A stretch of DNA of 64,000 bases. Origin: Trileptium ribeirensis. Lineage: Eukaryota; Nematoda; Enoplea; Enoplida; Thoracostomopsidae. The stretch covers positions 62,001 through 126,000 of the forward strand of contig JASANE010000493.1 of assembly GCA_030248225.1 (NCBI GenBank), written 5' to 3'. Both the position numbers and the translations under genes were made by a program. Below, piece by piece: positions 31,970-43,681 of this stretch (the first letter of the stretch is position 1; each line of letters opens with the position of its first letter). The notes under the pieces were generated by a model that was not told where the DNA came from, did no database searches, and worked only from the letters and a program-made list of their open reading frames with translations.

Positions 31970-32180
31970 CTATATTCTTATTAGAGACAGCAGTCCGTGT
32001 AACCATTCGCCCGCTGTAAGTACTAAGAGCAAAACTGTCCTGGGTTCATTACAAATCGCGCACTTTGCCATCGTACTTATTCGCTTGCGTAGGCTTATAG
32101 AACAAAAATACAAGCGAACGGTGAAAATATATGCGACAATAATCATTGAACCACTGACATTGCTCCACAAATCATAAGTC
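31970..32180 (-). CDS. Candidate membrane-protein exon, unidentified
   Basis: The minus-strand frame opens in phase 0 after an acceptor-like GCGTCAG (or TACAGTAG) near 32195 and reads IGLDVTYDLWSNVSGSM, IIVAYIFTVRLYFCSISL, RKRISTMAKCAICNEPRTV and LLLVLTAGEWLHGLLSLIRI, then a stop. It has two hydrophobic segments, a basic loop and an N-glycosylation-type NVS. Codon composition looks protein-like, but the polypyrimidine tract is weak, no donor is clear and I recognise no family. It is phase-compatible with the exon at 33300-33409. Confidence 0.3.
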
Positions 32181-32439
32181 ACATCCAACCCAATCTGACG
32201 CTACTGTATACTAGATACAAAGCTATCTCTAATCCGGAAATGTTGGCATCTCTATTATATAAACTAACAGCGCGTAGCGGATTTTGCAGTGTCAGCTTTA
32301 TGTTGTGACTGCCACTACATTTCTTAACGAATCATGATAAAGCTGTAGCAGGTTTTTTACTATTTCCTACTTTTTTTAAATTACGCCAGTTATTAATTTA
32401 TCACCAGCATTCGAACTGGCGGTGAACTTAAGCGAAACC

Positions 32440-32505
32440 AGATTCCGAGCCCGGCCCAACATAAAACCTGGCCCAGTATGAAATACACCTAGGACCCGGT
32501 GCAAG
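32440..32505. repeat. Short CCCGG-word patch
   Basis: GAGCCCGGCCCAAC, CCTGGCCCAG and GGACCCGGTGC words resemble the CCCGA-repeat element ends elsewhere in the window. No termini were found. Confidence 0.3.
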
Positions 32506-33299
32506 CATCATATATTATTTTTATTTGATTATAGAATATACGATATAATTTGTAACAGATATACCCACGTAATGTGCTAATGTTTGACAACAGTAGCAAA
32601 TAAGTTAACAAAGTGTGGAAAAACATGTTCTGCTTCCAAGCCGACAGATAAGCCGTTCGTTAATGGTAACTAAAGATCCTGATCAGCAGCCTTTCATTAC
32701 CCGCTAGCCACTAGAATTTGGATACGAAAGACACAATTCTCCAGATTGGATTGCTTTACTTTTCAGTTTTAACTGAGATATGTACTTATTGAACGATCTC
32801 CGGTTATACCATTTGCTTATTTGGTGATGAGCGAAAATAGTCTATTAAGATCATAACCATTTTGCGGAAGACGATTGTGTTCGCTTACAGAAATGCTTTG
32901 TCTACAGTGGCATTTGCTACGGACAGAGAGTTTAGTTTGCCGTACGTACGACCTTACCTAAAACAAGTCTACCGTTGGAATCATATTGTGCGAGATGTCC
33001 AGAATTGTATGAAATATTCAGCAGAAAGTGGTAGCAATGACGTAACCTTTCATCGATCGCAAGTCAGACATCTCATGAAATGTAATTCAATAGACTAATT
33101 TATCAGCATGGCGGTAACATGTTTGCATCGTGTTCGTGGTCTCAAGCTTTCATAGCATCCTTTACAAAATCTTACAAACCTCGGCTTCTATAACCCATTT
33201 TCTAGAATTATATATATTTAAATTTAGAGCAAAAGACCAGGGCTATGGACGTTCAACTGTGCACTGGACGCATATCTCAGTCGTGACTAGACATTTAAC

Positions 33300-33409
33300 C
33301 TTGAGTGGTTCTTTCATAAAGATTCTCTTGACCACCATGTGAATATCCGCACGCACTTCTGCAGGGTAGGCCAAAAGTCTCACAGCTGCAGACACTAGAT
33401 CGACTAACG
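33300..33409 (-). CDS. Candidate 110-bp exon, helical, unidentified
   Basis: The minus-strand acceptor ATATCTTTCGTAG (ending 33410) and donor CTCAAG|GTTAAA (GT at 33299-33298) bound 2 nt plus 36 codons: LVDLVSAAVRLLAYPAEVRA and DIHMVVKRIFMKEPLK. The peptide looks like an amphipathic helical pair and is faintly like vinculin/alpha-catenin helices (VSAAR-LL...P), which is not enough to name it. Its phase fits downstream of the first exon at 50307-50223 and upstream of the exon at 32.0 kb, all on the minus strand. Confidence 0.35.
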
Positions 33410-33419
33410 CTACGAAAGA

Positions 33420-36400
33420 TATGATATTATTTTTCAGAGTTATGACACTATAAATGTGCATTGCTAGAATATCACCTCTGTGTCGAGGAGGTGGAGATGA
33501 AAAAAAAGCGGAGCTCAGTGGTGATGGACCTCAGCAGCAACGCTAACCAATTATATAATATATAGCTTTCCAGTACGCATGCGCAACTTGAACAAAAACA
33601 CGAGTCACATTTTGACGTAGATGATGCCTTTTGCATAGTATGAAAGTGGTTACTGCAAAACTGGCAGTAAATCACAAAACATTAAAGGCCTAAGAAGACG
33701 GGTTTCATTTAATAAGTCGCCGCTAATTTCTGACAAATAATTTAAATCTAAAAGAAAGTACGACCAAAATGCAGCGAGGCAGCACTTGCCTTAAACCGAA
33801 ACATCACATTTGGAACAAAATCATACCTTACTATTGAATTGATTCACAATACAATACAATAGGAAATCCTCTTATCAGGCCTTCAAATGAGAACAGCTTT
33901 ACAGCTTTAAGATCAATCGCTTAAATATAAAGAAGAGAAAGAGAATTTATTATCTTAAGGTGCGTTCACATGTTCCAACTTTTTTCTCAAAATTTGACTA
34001 AGTTGTAATGAAAAAATAAGATTAAACAATGGGTTCACTTGTTCAAATTCGCCAAAAATGCTCAAAATTCAATCAAATGCTCAAAAAACGTGTCAAATCG
34101 GCTTTATAATAAACCCGTATATTAATGTTTGTCATTATCAAAATATTTTCCAATCAATCAATTTATAATGTCGATGAATCCATTCACTCCACCTAATAGA
34201 TGCTCACTGACTGGCTCAATGTAACTCCAAATGTAGTGTCGGAGTGCAGTGGCGAAAATCCGTCAAAAAATGGAGGCGTCCAACTCAAAGGAAGATACTT
34301 TTCTAAAAACGAAATTGACAAAATTTAGCAGCTCTCCTCTGCTGTCTTCCAACTTAGTATTGCTGCGCGCCATTCGATTTTAAACTAAGTCAATCAACTT
34401 ACAACACGTAGCAAAAACGTTATCGTGAATATTTTGAAACGCATATATATATCGGCTCTAGCTAAAGTTAAAGCCACTCTTGGAACTTGAGACCTTTTGA
34501 TCAAAATACATTTGGAAAATATAAAAACATTAAACTTAACAATGGTCTTTGAGATATGGCCCAATATCTTGGGAATCTGCCTCTATTGTGAATAATACAG
34601 TCAAAATCTCAGTGTAGTCTTGACTCTCTGGATTTTCACCTATGTAAGAGCACGCGTATTTGATTTTGTTCCCAAAAATATTAAACCTAAAGAAGCACAT
34701 ATTGTACTTTTTAGGAAACAGAGAAGCGCTTTTCATGCAACTCATGATAACATACGTTATCCGTTTCAACAAAGTGTGAAAATTTTAAACGTATGTATCT
34801 ATGACACGACTATCACAAGGGTCATCCTGTTTCTGCTCTCGTTGACCTTGAAACATTTAATTACGCTAAACTCGGTAATACACATAATTCAACAACAGAT
34901 ACCCTAATCTATGTCGATGAAAGCTCAAAATATTTCGATGCGAACTAGCGGTTTAGGAAATGGATACGATCTTGCCTCATTTACCCGAAAAAGACCCATT
35001 TTTACCACTTATATACATTTTAACACACGTAAATTTGCCGCTTTTCATTGCAATATCCATAACTCCGGAAAAGATTCACAACTATGGTTAATTTTAGGTT
35101 CTGCATAATAGGGACATGTATGTATATATATACAAGCTTTTGCTTCAATCTACAACGTTACAAAGCAAAGATGGAGCAACCAAATTTTAAGGCTAAATTT
35201 CAATTTCCTTATAAATCATTAAATAGGTGTTTCTTCCGCTTCGGCATCAATTATCAGTTTATATATATATTGTTAATTCCTATCTTTTCAAGATATTACA
35301 GTTTCAGTCAATTGAAATATAAAAATAATTTTGCGAATTTCAAGTATATATATTGCATGGCAGTTGGGATCTGGCCTTCCGAGGGACTTAATATCCATTA
35401 TGGAACATAATAAACCAATTTAATCCCTGAAAATTGCGCATTGAAGTAAAGTGTAACGAGAAATGCCTTGAGTATGGTCACTTCCAACGCTGCAGCATAA
35501 AATCTGAACAGTGCTTTTTGCCTAAATCTAATGATGGCTGCCCAAAACCCGCAGTCAAAGTAGGCTCTTTGAAAAGATGTTGTTCAAAAATGGTTTCTAA
35601 TTAAAGCGAGAGAACAAGTATATATAAATCTTAAATCTTGCTGTGTTGTACTAGCTAAGTTTTATATCGCAAATTTAATTTTTAGTTCAGAATTTCAACG
35701 TCCATCTCAATAAACAATTATTCAAAATTGTGTAGCAAGTCCGCTTTCAGACAAAGAATGGCCTTAATAGGACCTACCGCATTAGTTATTTAACTCGAGG
35801 TAGCATTTATAAATAAGAACTGTTCGTAAATGAGACCACAGTGAATTGATCCAAATTTTTGACGTCGTCATTTCAATGTCAAAAATGCTCACGGATTCTG
35901 GACCATTCCTAATGGATAAGTTTATTTAACAGCAGCCATTATTTCAAAAACACCGAACTACGCTATCAAGACTTTTCTCGACAAAGCCAAATCAAGAATA
36001 ATTCTTTCAAAACGACAACTACGGGTTCCCTGCGTCATTAGTTTAGGCAAAGGTACGACAAGTAAATACAAAATAATTAACAAACTATATATAGATCTAC
36101 TGATACAGGCTGAACAGTTTTCATATATTACTCATCAAATACAAATGCCAGAAAAAGATTTGGATGTTTGTTGAGGCCGTGTAATTATCATATTTCACCG
36201 ACTTATTGCTATTTTTACGCTAATTGAAACGGCAGTGGATGTTTGCAGTGTTCATGCCTGGCACTGCAAGGCAACTTGTGATATGTCATCACATATAAAT
36301 AGCACAAAACTCGCCAAACAGTTATACTATCGTGTTTGGTTTATAAAAACTGTTATCAATATATGCAGATATCAGGGTCAGAGCTAGAATCAATCAGCAG

Positions 36401-36880
36401 TGATATAGTTGGCCTAAAACGATTATCTAAACAGCGTTTGAGTTGCAAAAAACAGGCAATCTCAACAAATCGTAAAAATAGCGTAACACAATTTCATTCG
36501 CCAAACTTTGCTATCAATCAAAACAAATACGTATAGTTTTCAACTCGTTCGCAAACTATTTCACTAACAAAATAACAGGCGTTTAAATCCCTTGGCAGTA
36601 ACTAACTCGTTTGTGACTTAGCTCAGTAATATAGCAGCGTTAGAAATATTGCAAAATGCAAATAACCCTTCACCACAAGGTTTCCACACCAACGGGTGCA
36701 ACAAGTTTGAGCCTGTAAAATACACAATTTGCTGCTCAGCTAGGATCACCAGCGAAATTATTCTATCAATATAAATTAATGCGAACTTGCATAAAATTGG
36801 TTGAAACATTTGACCTGAATCCCAACTGTACTTATATATTTGCCAAACTTAATATAAGAAAATGTTATGATATACGACAA
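33420..36880. other. Non-coding DNA, no secure feature
   Basis: A 62-bp minus-strand segment near 34392-34453 lies between an AG and a GTAAGT and is open for 20 codons, but is too short to call. Elsewhere nothing was recognised. Confidence 0.4.
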
Positions 36881-36883
36881 TGT

Positions 36884-36957
36884 CGTCCAACACGGTATTC
36901 GAACCCTTAAAGCGTAGGCTTTACGCGTCGTTGCTCTAACCGCTAAACTACTGAACA
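36884..36957 (-). repeat. tRNA-like unit (SINE head or tRNA pseudogene)
   Basis: The minus strand has box A (TAGTTTAGCGGTTAGAGC) and box B (GGGTTCGAATACC), with a GCGT/ACGC stem at the anticodon-arm position. The loop (AAAGCCT) lacks the invariant T33, the T stem has a mismatch, and the acceptor stem pairs poorly. It is best read as a tRNA-derived SINE head or pseudogene with an intact-looking pol III promoter. Confidence 0.5.
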
Positions 36958-37394
36958 GGCATTTTCTATATATATATATATGTCCACGGATATAAAGTGA
37001 TATTCGTTGTTTTTAACAATTCGATTCGCCAGCGGCAATACTGTACAAAGTATGCTTCACCGTTCTATAATATTAAAATATCTGGCGTTTGCTGACAACA
37101 CAGTGATACAGAATACCCGCTGATTCCATCTATAAAAAATTTGATATTTACTGTTCCTCATATATCTGATCCGACTAATTTGAGTCGCAGTAAATAAGCA
37201 ACATTTTGAACTTCTATACTGTTTGCGTTAATACTCAAAGGAATAATAGGCGCATGGCTTGGACTAGATACACAATGGGTATTAAGTATAAAAGTCCGGT
37301 TCTGGTTCCGTTCTGCTAAACTATGCTTCATTTCGTATCCCATGTCAAACAGATATGAAGTTCCTATTTTCTAAAACAGGACGTTGATTAGCTA

Positions 37395-37605
37395 ATTTTC
37401 ATGTTATAATATTGCTTATATGAGTAAGACCGTTTCGGGTCTTGCGTCTCAGTATATCTTTTCTGCCGTTGCAGTCCGTCTTATATTGCACTTCCGTCAT
37501 GTGCTAACTCCTGTTGTGTTTATCGCTAATACATACTTTGCACTTATTTGTAAACACCAATCAAAGTAGGACCAACAGGTCTTACACTTGTGAACCGTCT
37601 GCACG
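37395..37605 (+). repeat. Likely 5' LTR of the Ty3/gypsy element (partial)
   Basis: GACCGTTTCGGGTCTTGCG, 'gtccgtcttatattgcacttc' and 'tgtaaacacc' align in the same order with AACCGTTTTGGGTCTTTGCA, 'gtacactgcatcttcattatg' and 'aataaacacc' near 40850-40980, on either side of the pol remnants. That order and placement is what an old LTR pair would show. Exact TG...CA ends and target duplication were not resolved. Confidence 0.55.
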
Positions 37606-37685
37606 GACCTCGACCCACGCTCACTTCGCAAGTAGCGCTAACTATTCTAGCGTAAATAGCAAGGTAGCTTCAATAAGAGTTGATG

Positions 37686-37757
37686 GGGCTTGTGGTGTAT
37701 TGGTAGCGCGCTAGTCTTGCAAGCTAAAAGACCAGGTTCTAAACCCGGCTGGTACAA
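37686..37757 (+). repeat. tRNA-Ala(TGC)-like unit
   Basis: The D arm GTGT-ATTGGTA-GCGC pairs, the anticodon loop CTTGCAA (anticodon TGC) sits on a CTAGT/GCTAA stem with one mismatch and one wobble pair, and the T arm CCAGG-TTCTAAA-CCCGG carries box B GGTTCTAAACC. The acceptor stem (GGGCTTG against CTGGTAC) does not pair, so it is probably a SINE or pseudogene. It lies between the putative 5' LTR and the pol remnants. Confidence 0.55.
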
Positions 37758-37849
37758 CATAAGATCTCTCGTTGATATTTTCGTTTGGTGAACCCGATGT
37801 GATCTGAACACAAAACCTCTTTATCTAACAGCACCGGTCAGCCAGCCGT

Positions 37850-40650
37850 TTCGTCCAAACGACTGGTGGAACGCCCACTATTGTCAACGATCTGGCGATC
37901 AAATATATGTCGCGCACTGCCATCAAATCAAGATACGACATCCTTCGTCTCGAACCTGTTGGTTCGATTCAAATCGGCGTTCGATGAGCCATCAACCAAC
38001 GCTCCCGTCAAGCGTCCAATTCACCGTCACATTGTCAGTCGTGGACCGCCGTGTTCTGCAAAGATCACTAAAACTGTTCGGCGACAAGCTGCATGCTCAA
38101 ACTCGAAAGTATTGACATTATTCAACGAGTAATAATCGCACGGGGCAACACTTCACGTTGTCAAGAACTCGGATGGCGGATCGAGACAATGTGACCACTA
38201 CCGCAACTTCAACATCCTTACAGTGCCCGATCGTTATCCAATGTCGAACCTCAACGACATCACCAAAGAATTATCTGGATGTCGAGTACGCTGGATTGCG
38301 TCAAAACGTTCACTCAGATTGCGATAGCAAGGGAAGATGTCGAAAAGACGTCTATCGCGACACCATTCGGCATGTGCCTTCACCGACGCATGCCATTTGG
38401 CATGTAAACCCGTCACAAACGTTACAGTATCTGATGGATTGCGCGACATGCTATTCCTGAAAACGCATATATCAACGATATTCTCGCTGCGTGTGTTACC
38501 GATTACGAACATCGCTATGATCTAAACAGCGCATTCGCACCTCTCGACAAATATGGACTCAAACTCAAACGAGTCAAATGAGAATTGTTCAAACCGACAG
38601 GCGAATTTGTCGGAATCGAAGTATCTACGGATGGAATCCGCCGCATTACCACAGCCAACAACAATTCCACCGTCTGTGTGGTTTTTACGACAAATTCATC
38701 GAAAATTGCTCTCGAATCGCCATAACGCTCACCCGTCTGACGAAAACGGCGAAATCAAACAAAGGATCGAATGCCTCAAAGTCAACGAGGATCGAACGGT
38801 CAGATGCTGTCGTAACCTCGTTACGTACTCTAAAGCAAGAGATCGTCAAAAGCCTGATTATCCCCAACGTAAGTCTCAAATCGTCCTAACGATGGACGCA
38901 TGGAACCAAGCCTCTGTGATATGTTGCATTAACTTCTCAGTCGCGAGCTGTGCCCAATCGCTTTCTTTTCCCGATAGTTCAGCGACAGCAAACGAAAGAA
39001 GTCAACGTTCAACAGCGAATTGCTGCAAAATTTCCCCAGCCTCAAAAAATTGAACTGGCTCATCGGTCGTCCAGTGACCCTATACACACACAATAAGCAG
39101 CTGGTCTGTTGCCTCAACATGAAGACTCCAAGCTATCATCAGTGCCGGTGGCTATCGTGTATTTCCGAATTCGATATTACGATTCGGCACGTCGTTAGTG
39201 CCGAAAACATCGTTGCCGACTGATGTTCGCGTCAAGTTTCACGCTACGCCGACGATTGACGAAATCACATACGCTCAACTCAAATGATCAACATGTGCAA
39301 ACGTTTTTTCAAATCAACATCACTGCCGATAAGGTGAACTATCAATGGCAAACAAATCCGATACGACTACTAAGATCACCTTTTCCTGTCTATAATATGA
39401 CGACGACACGTATGTGCCTCGATCAACAACCTGTGGCATGCTGGGTCACGGCCGATGTTGGCTATGATTAGCCAGTCGTATATATGTCTGGCCGTGTATG
39501 ACAAGACATTCGCGATATAGTAAAAACTTGCGAGGATTGCACCATACAAAAGCGCCAATCGAGCCGATACCGACGAAACAACGGTATAACCGAATTCACA
39601 AAAAACACCTGAACAAACTGCTGCCCGTTAGCGATATTTCATCATCAACTGTTGCCGACGTTCTAGTCAACGTATGGACATTACCTTTTGGAGTTCCTCA
39701 AGTGATCGTGACTGACAGCGGAATACAATTCGAACCTGCTTTATGGAACGACCTAATGACGACGTTAGGTGTCAAACGACAGCGTATAACGGTGCATCAT
39801 CTGCAGTCGAATGTTGCCACTGTACGCTGAAGAATGCGCAGGTCGAGAATGGGTCCGCAATCACCCGCTCGTTGTTTATGACATTCGAAGCACTGTCAAC
39901 AACTTAGGATTCGAGGCGACACAGGTGACTTTGGGAGATTGCATTAATCTTCCCTGGACCATTGCTCTTTTACGCAAAAGGGCTTCGTGCAACATCATTC
40001 GTGAATATGCTGACGACTTGCGACAAAAATCAATGCCATGACGCGGCGTGATCGAAAACGCATGCATTCAACGGTGTATGTCCCGCGAGAATTGGGAAGG
40101 GCAGTTTGTTTGGACGTGCAACGAAGCTTCGCATAACAGTTTCGACTATCGTTGCAAAGAGCCGCACAGTGATACGAATGGGTCCGAAAACTGAAGACCG
40201 AATCCCACACTCGCATGGTTACAAGACTTAGCAATCGATGATCGTGACGATTCTACGTCTGCGACAACGCACGAAATCGATAGAGTCGAGTTCGGCAAAA
40301 TTTCCTCGATTATCCTTGGTGGCCACGCTCAAGGTCCAGCCGACACCGCTCGAGGCAAAACATGTATACATGTCGTGACGACGTTCCGATGAAATTCTTC
40401 GGTACTGACTGTTTTGCTGCAGTCAAACGCAGTCACATTCGACTATACGATTCGACCAAAAATGACGGTACCAAACATCGTGTAGTTCGACGCGGAATTC
40501 TTCGGACTTCGAATTCTCGGATCCAACCGCTGGTTGCAGCTAACGTCTGTTGGAACACACTCATCAGCACCAACAAGGGATGTTACAGCGCAGCTAGAAT
40601 AGTCGACGATTCTACATCTCAAGTCTGCTCTGCGCCGAAGCAGTGCGAAT
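37850..40650 (+). pseudogene. Degenerate Ty3/gypsy pol (RT, RNase H, integrase)
   Basis: Multiple frames carry pol blocks in the canonical order: PIHRHIVSRGPPCSAK (RT entry, ~38000); LTVPDRYPMSNLNDITKEL (~38215); YINDILAACVTDYEHR (~38470, YxDD box changed to YIND); FVGIEVSTDGIRRIT (~38610); LCGFYDKFIENCSRIAITLT (~38680); FDITIRHVVSAENIVAD (RNase H tail, ~39190); FGVPQVIVTDSGIQFEP (integrase catalytic block, ~39700); VVYDIRSTVNNLGFEATQVT (~39870). Many stops and frameshifts separate them. No gag or protease was found, so the copy is internally deleted. The degenerated Asp motif alone would kill RT activity. Confidence 0.88.
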
Positions 40651-40799
40651 AACGACTGACACCAAAAATCTATTCGAATCGCTGCTGTCGCAATCCCTGG
40701 ATCCGAGCTCCTTTCTTTTGGTGAGGCTATTCCGACTGAATATATCAACTGTGTTCTAAAGCCGGTTCTATTGCGCAGAACTTCAATAAATGATTAAAG

Positions 40800-41030
40800 C
40801 CGGTTTAGTTTAAACTAAATGCATAACCGAATATTTCGCGTATAATAGCAAAACCGTTTTGGGTCTTTGCACGTCAGCCGCATGTTCTTTCGTGCATTCA
40901 GCCGTAGTACACTGCATCTTCATTATGTTTCATATACTTCGTCATGTTTTGTTATTAATAAACACCTTGTTGCTCTCTGATTCGTCTGCCAGTTGAAATA
41001 AGATTAACGGGTCTTCCAGTGCAAGGTACG
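40800..41030 (+). repeat. Likely 3' LTR of the Ty3/gypsy element (partial)
   Basis: Partner of the 37395-37605 segment (see there for aligned blocks). The preceding purine/T-rich stretch near 40780-40815 may include the old polypurine tract. The right end is taken near 'gggtcttccagtgcaagg', matching 'aggtcttacacttgtg' in the left copy. Confidence 0.5.
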
Positions 41031-41600
41031 TCAGATTACAGGGCGGAAGGGGAGCTAGATTGATGTAAATGTAGAAATTTCTAATAATTTGCATAATAAA
41101 GTCCTGGACAAAAGTAAATGACAATCGCACCCGAGACTAGCACACATTTCAATGAAAACCTTCTAGCGTTGTACTCGTAACTCACTCGCATTCTTCTACT
41201 AACTTGAAGAGACAATGAAACAGAGCGAGCGTGATTTCATTTTTAAGTTATTTTGTTTAATCACCTACAACAGGCTCTGTTTGATGCATATGCCATCCTA
41301 AAACATAGTCGACCCTAGACGGATCGAAAACAATCAGGGATGTCATGGAAATGGAATTTGGATTTCCATTTCCATTCCATTTCCACGACATCAGATTCTA
41401 GATTTCAGTTATGAAATAAGCTGAAAAGAGTTGACGATGTATGGAGCACGAAGATGATGTACATAAAAGTAGCACAATTTGTCACTGTGGTCCACGGTGA
41501 GTCTCTGCTCACTACCCGAACGTATTCTGGGTATCCCCATCGCCGTAGGGGCCGCGCCCGATAGCCGATGACAAGCAGCCACGGGCTCCGAGATCTGCTG

Positions 41601-41956
41601 CTAGATACAAACTTGTCTCTAGTTTCCAGCAAGAAATCGGAGTTTCAGATTGGAACAGCATCTCTGATTTCCAGTCTCGAAGATACCAACCCATCTCTTC
41701 GGATGTTAGGTACAACCCGTTCCCTAGATTTAAACAATCTCTGCTGCCATGATACTAACCGGTCTCATGGCGGTCTGCGGCTAGATGTAAACTTGTCTCT
41801 AGTTTCCAGCAAGAAATCGAGGTTTCAGATATAAACAGCATCTCTGATTTCCAGTCTCGAAGATACCAGCCCGTCTCTTCGGATGCTAGGTACAAACCGT
41901 TCCCTAGATTTAAACAATCTATGCTGCCATGATACTAACCGGTCTCATGGCGGCAT
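41601..41956. repeat. 180-bp direct duplication in the left arm of the hAT element
   Basis: CTAGATACAAACTTGTCTC at 41601 recurs as CTAGATGTAAACTTGTCTC at 41781, and both units run through AGCATCTCTGATTTCCAGTC to ACCGGTCTCATGGCGG. The right arm has a single unit, so the duplication arose after or during formation of the element. Confidence 0.85.
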
Positions 41957-42031
41957 TTGTTAGTTAACTATTCCGAATCCTCATTTGCAGAGCAATTTTC
42001 CGAGTCAATGGAGTTCAGATAAGCATCAATT

Positions 42032-42530
42032 TCATCCGAAGTAACCTCGATATTGCTTGTAAAAGAGTTTAGTTTCTGGCAATATTTTAAGTATATAAAT
42101 CATAACTTGTAGAACACAGGGCCGTGTTCTTTTACGAAGCTTTGATAAAATCATTCCTGCTTCGCTGAAAATATGTTCAATCGTAGCTGAAGAAATAGGT
42201 ACAGAGAGAAGTATTCTGGCACACAGCTGAAGATTTGGTATATATATGTGACGCATTACTCCAAAATTGTAGCGGATGGTTAAAGGGATGCCTCGAAAGC
42301 TCAAACACCATTTCTTCGTCGAATAATTGCATATCAATGCCAATCCTCGCTTTCTTTGTACGCGTAGGAGCAAAAATCTCGTCAAAAGCATCACCATGGG
42401 ATGTCGAAGGCTCGTTTGTCAGAACCTCCTCACTACGCTCCTGTATACCAGAGGTCTCGGTCATCCTGAGCTGTCTAGGGCTAATACACCGGCTGTCGTT
42501 AATCGTCGTACTAATAAATGTCGCCGTCAA
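42032..42530 (-). pseudogene. hAT transposase C-terminal (dimerisation) remnant
   Basis: Two minus-strand frames are needed. The upstream one reads FDEIFAPTRTKKARI...FNHPLQFWSNASHIY, and the downstream one NLQLCARILLSVPISSATIE then HIFSEAGMILSKLRKRTRP. The order PLxFW...L...A..LLSVPxSSxxxERxFSxAG...R..L.P is the hAT C-terminal dimerisation domain (Dimer_Tnp_hAT). A frameshift falls near 42235-42250. The usual ER of the motif is EH here. No DDE catalytic core remains. Confidence 0.88.
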
Positions 42531-43681
42531 AATGTTCCCAGAAGCTTGCCAACAACACTAACTTTAGCGCGCGCTATCGAGAATATATGCAACACTCATC
42601 CACGAACAATTTTTGTTCAAATTTCAATTCTGTTTAAAAACTCCAAAGTTCGTATTCCCTCGACAGAGAAAACGAAAATTACAGCCCGATGTTCCATCAC
42701 TGTATTAACAGTTCAGGCGCGAGGGTCCGGTGTGGTATAAATTTAACAGTTTATTTGAACGACTCAATGAATCTATCCATAACTTAGTATATTTTTCCCG
42801 ACACCACCTGGATGTACTTCAGTAGAGAAGTTCCAGATAAGACAATGTTTCGCAAAGACGGTTATATTTCTAAGAAAGCGGTGGGTTGCATCGCTAATTT
42901 TAGCAACGACTTTTCAGCTGAAATCGGTGGATTGCTCGACTTTTAAATGTAAGTACTTTTAACAAGTTTACCGTTTGTTATTAGGTAACTAACAAATACC
43001 GCCATGAGACCGGTTAGTATCATGGCAACATAGATAGTTTAAATCTAGGGAACGGTTTGTACTTTTGTACCTAGCATCCGAAGAGACGGATATGTATCTT
43101 CGAGACTGGAAATCAGAGATGCTGTTTATATCTGAAACTTCGATTTCTTGCTGGAAACTAGAGACAAGTTTGTATCCAGCAGCAGAACTCGGAGCCCTTG
43201 GCTGCTTGTCAACGGCTATCGGGCGCGGCCCCTACGGCGATGGGGATACCCAGAGTACGTTCTGGTAGTGAGCAGAGACTCACCGTGGACCACAATGACA
43301 ATTTGTGCTACGCTTATTTACATCATCTTCGTGCTCCATACATCGTCAATTCTTTTCAACTTATTTCAGCGGGTGTGGCCCCTAAGGCGATGGGGATGCC
43401 TAATATTTCTTTAGGTAGTGAGATCTGGCTCACCGCGGACCAAAGCATGCCAAGTTTTTAAGAATTAAGTAATGCCAGAAAATTTCCATATGGAAATGGA
43501 AATTTCCATCGTCCTGAAACAATTTCCATTCATTTCCATTTCCATGGAAATTTCCATTTCCATGACATTCCTGAAAACAACAGACAACGAATCATGTATT
43601 TGTGCTGGTCTCTAGATAACCAAACCAATGTATTCAGCTTATCAGAAAACCTATAGACAAGTCTTGATGACCTATACGCAA

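Larger units (their letters stand above)
41335..43573 (-). mobile_element. hAT element with ~600-bp inverted ends (2,239 bp)
   Basis: The ends are CAGGGATGTCATGGAAATGG and, reversed, CAGGAATGTCATGGAAATGG. The flanks AAAACAAT and AAAACAAC differ at one of 8 bases, fitting a hAT target duplication. Inversion continues for about 600 bp: CCATTT/AAATGG arrays, then 'ggtatccccatcgccgtaggg', then GAAACTAGAGACAAGTTTG, then CGCCATGAGACCGGTTAG on both sides. Only about 1 kb of unique centre remains, with a decayed transposase tail on the minus strand. It is an internally deleted, inactive copy. Confidence 0.88.

Noticed and set aside
32945..33075. Minus-strand open stretch ending SNGRLVL at a GTAAGG donor
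   Set aside because: The only possible acceptor is purine-rich and its phase does not match the neighbouring candidate exons. Kept out of the gene list.
35395..35565. Open minus-strand stretch and a CCHC-like plus-strand reading (KCLEYGHFQRC)
   Set aside because: The CCHC reading lacks the first Cys-x-x-Cys spacing and is not followed by other retroelement blocks. The minus reading has no start or good splice sites.
43065..43461. Frames of 67-88 codons repeated at 41405-41834 and 43065-43461
   Set aside because: They are inverted copies of each other in the long terminal arms of the hAT element; non-coding terminal DNA.
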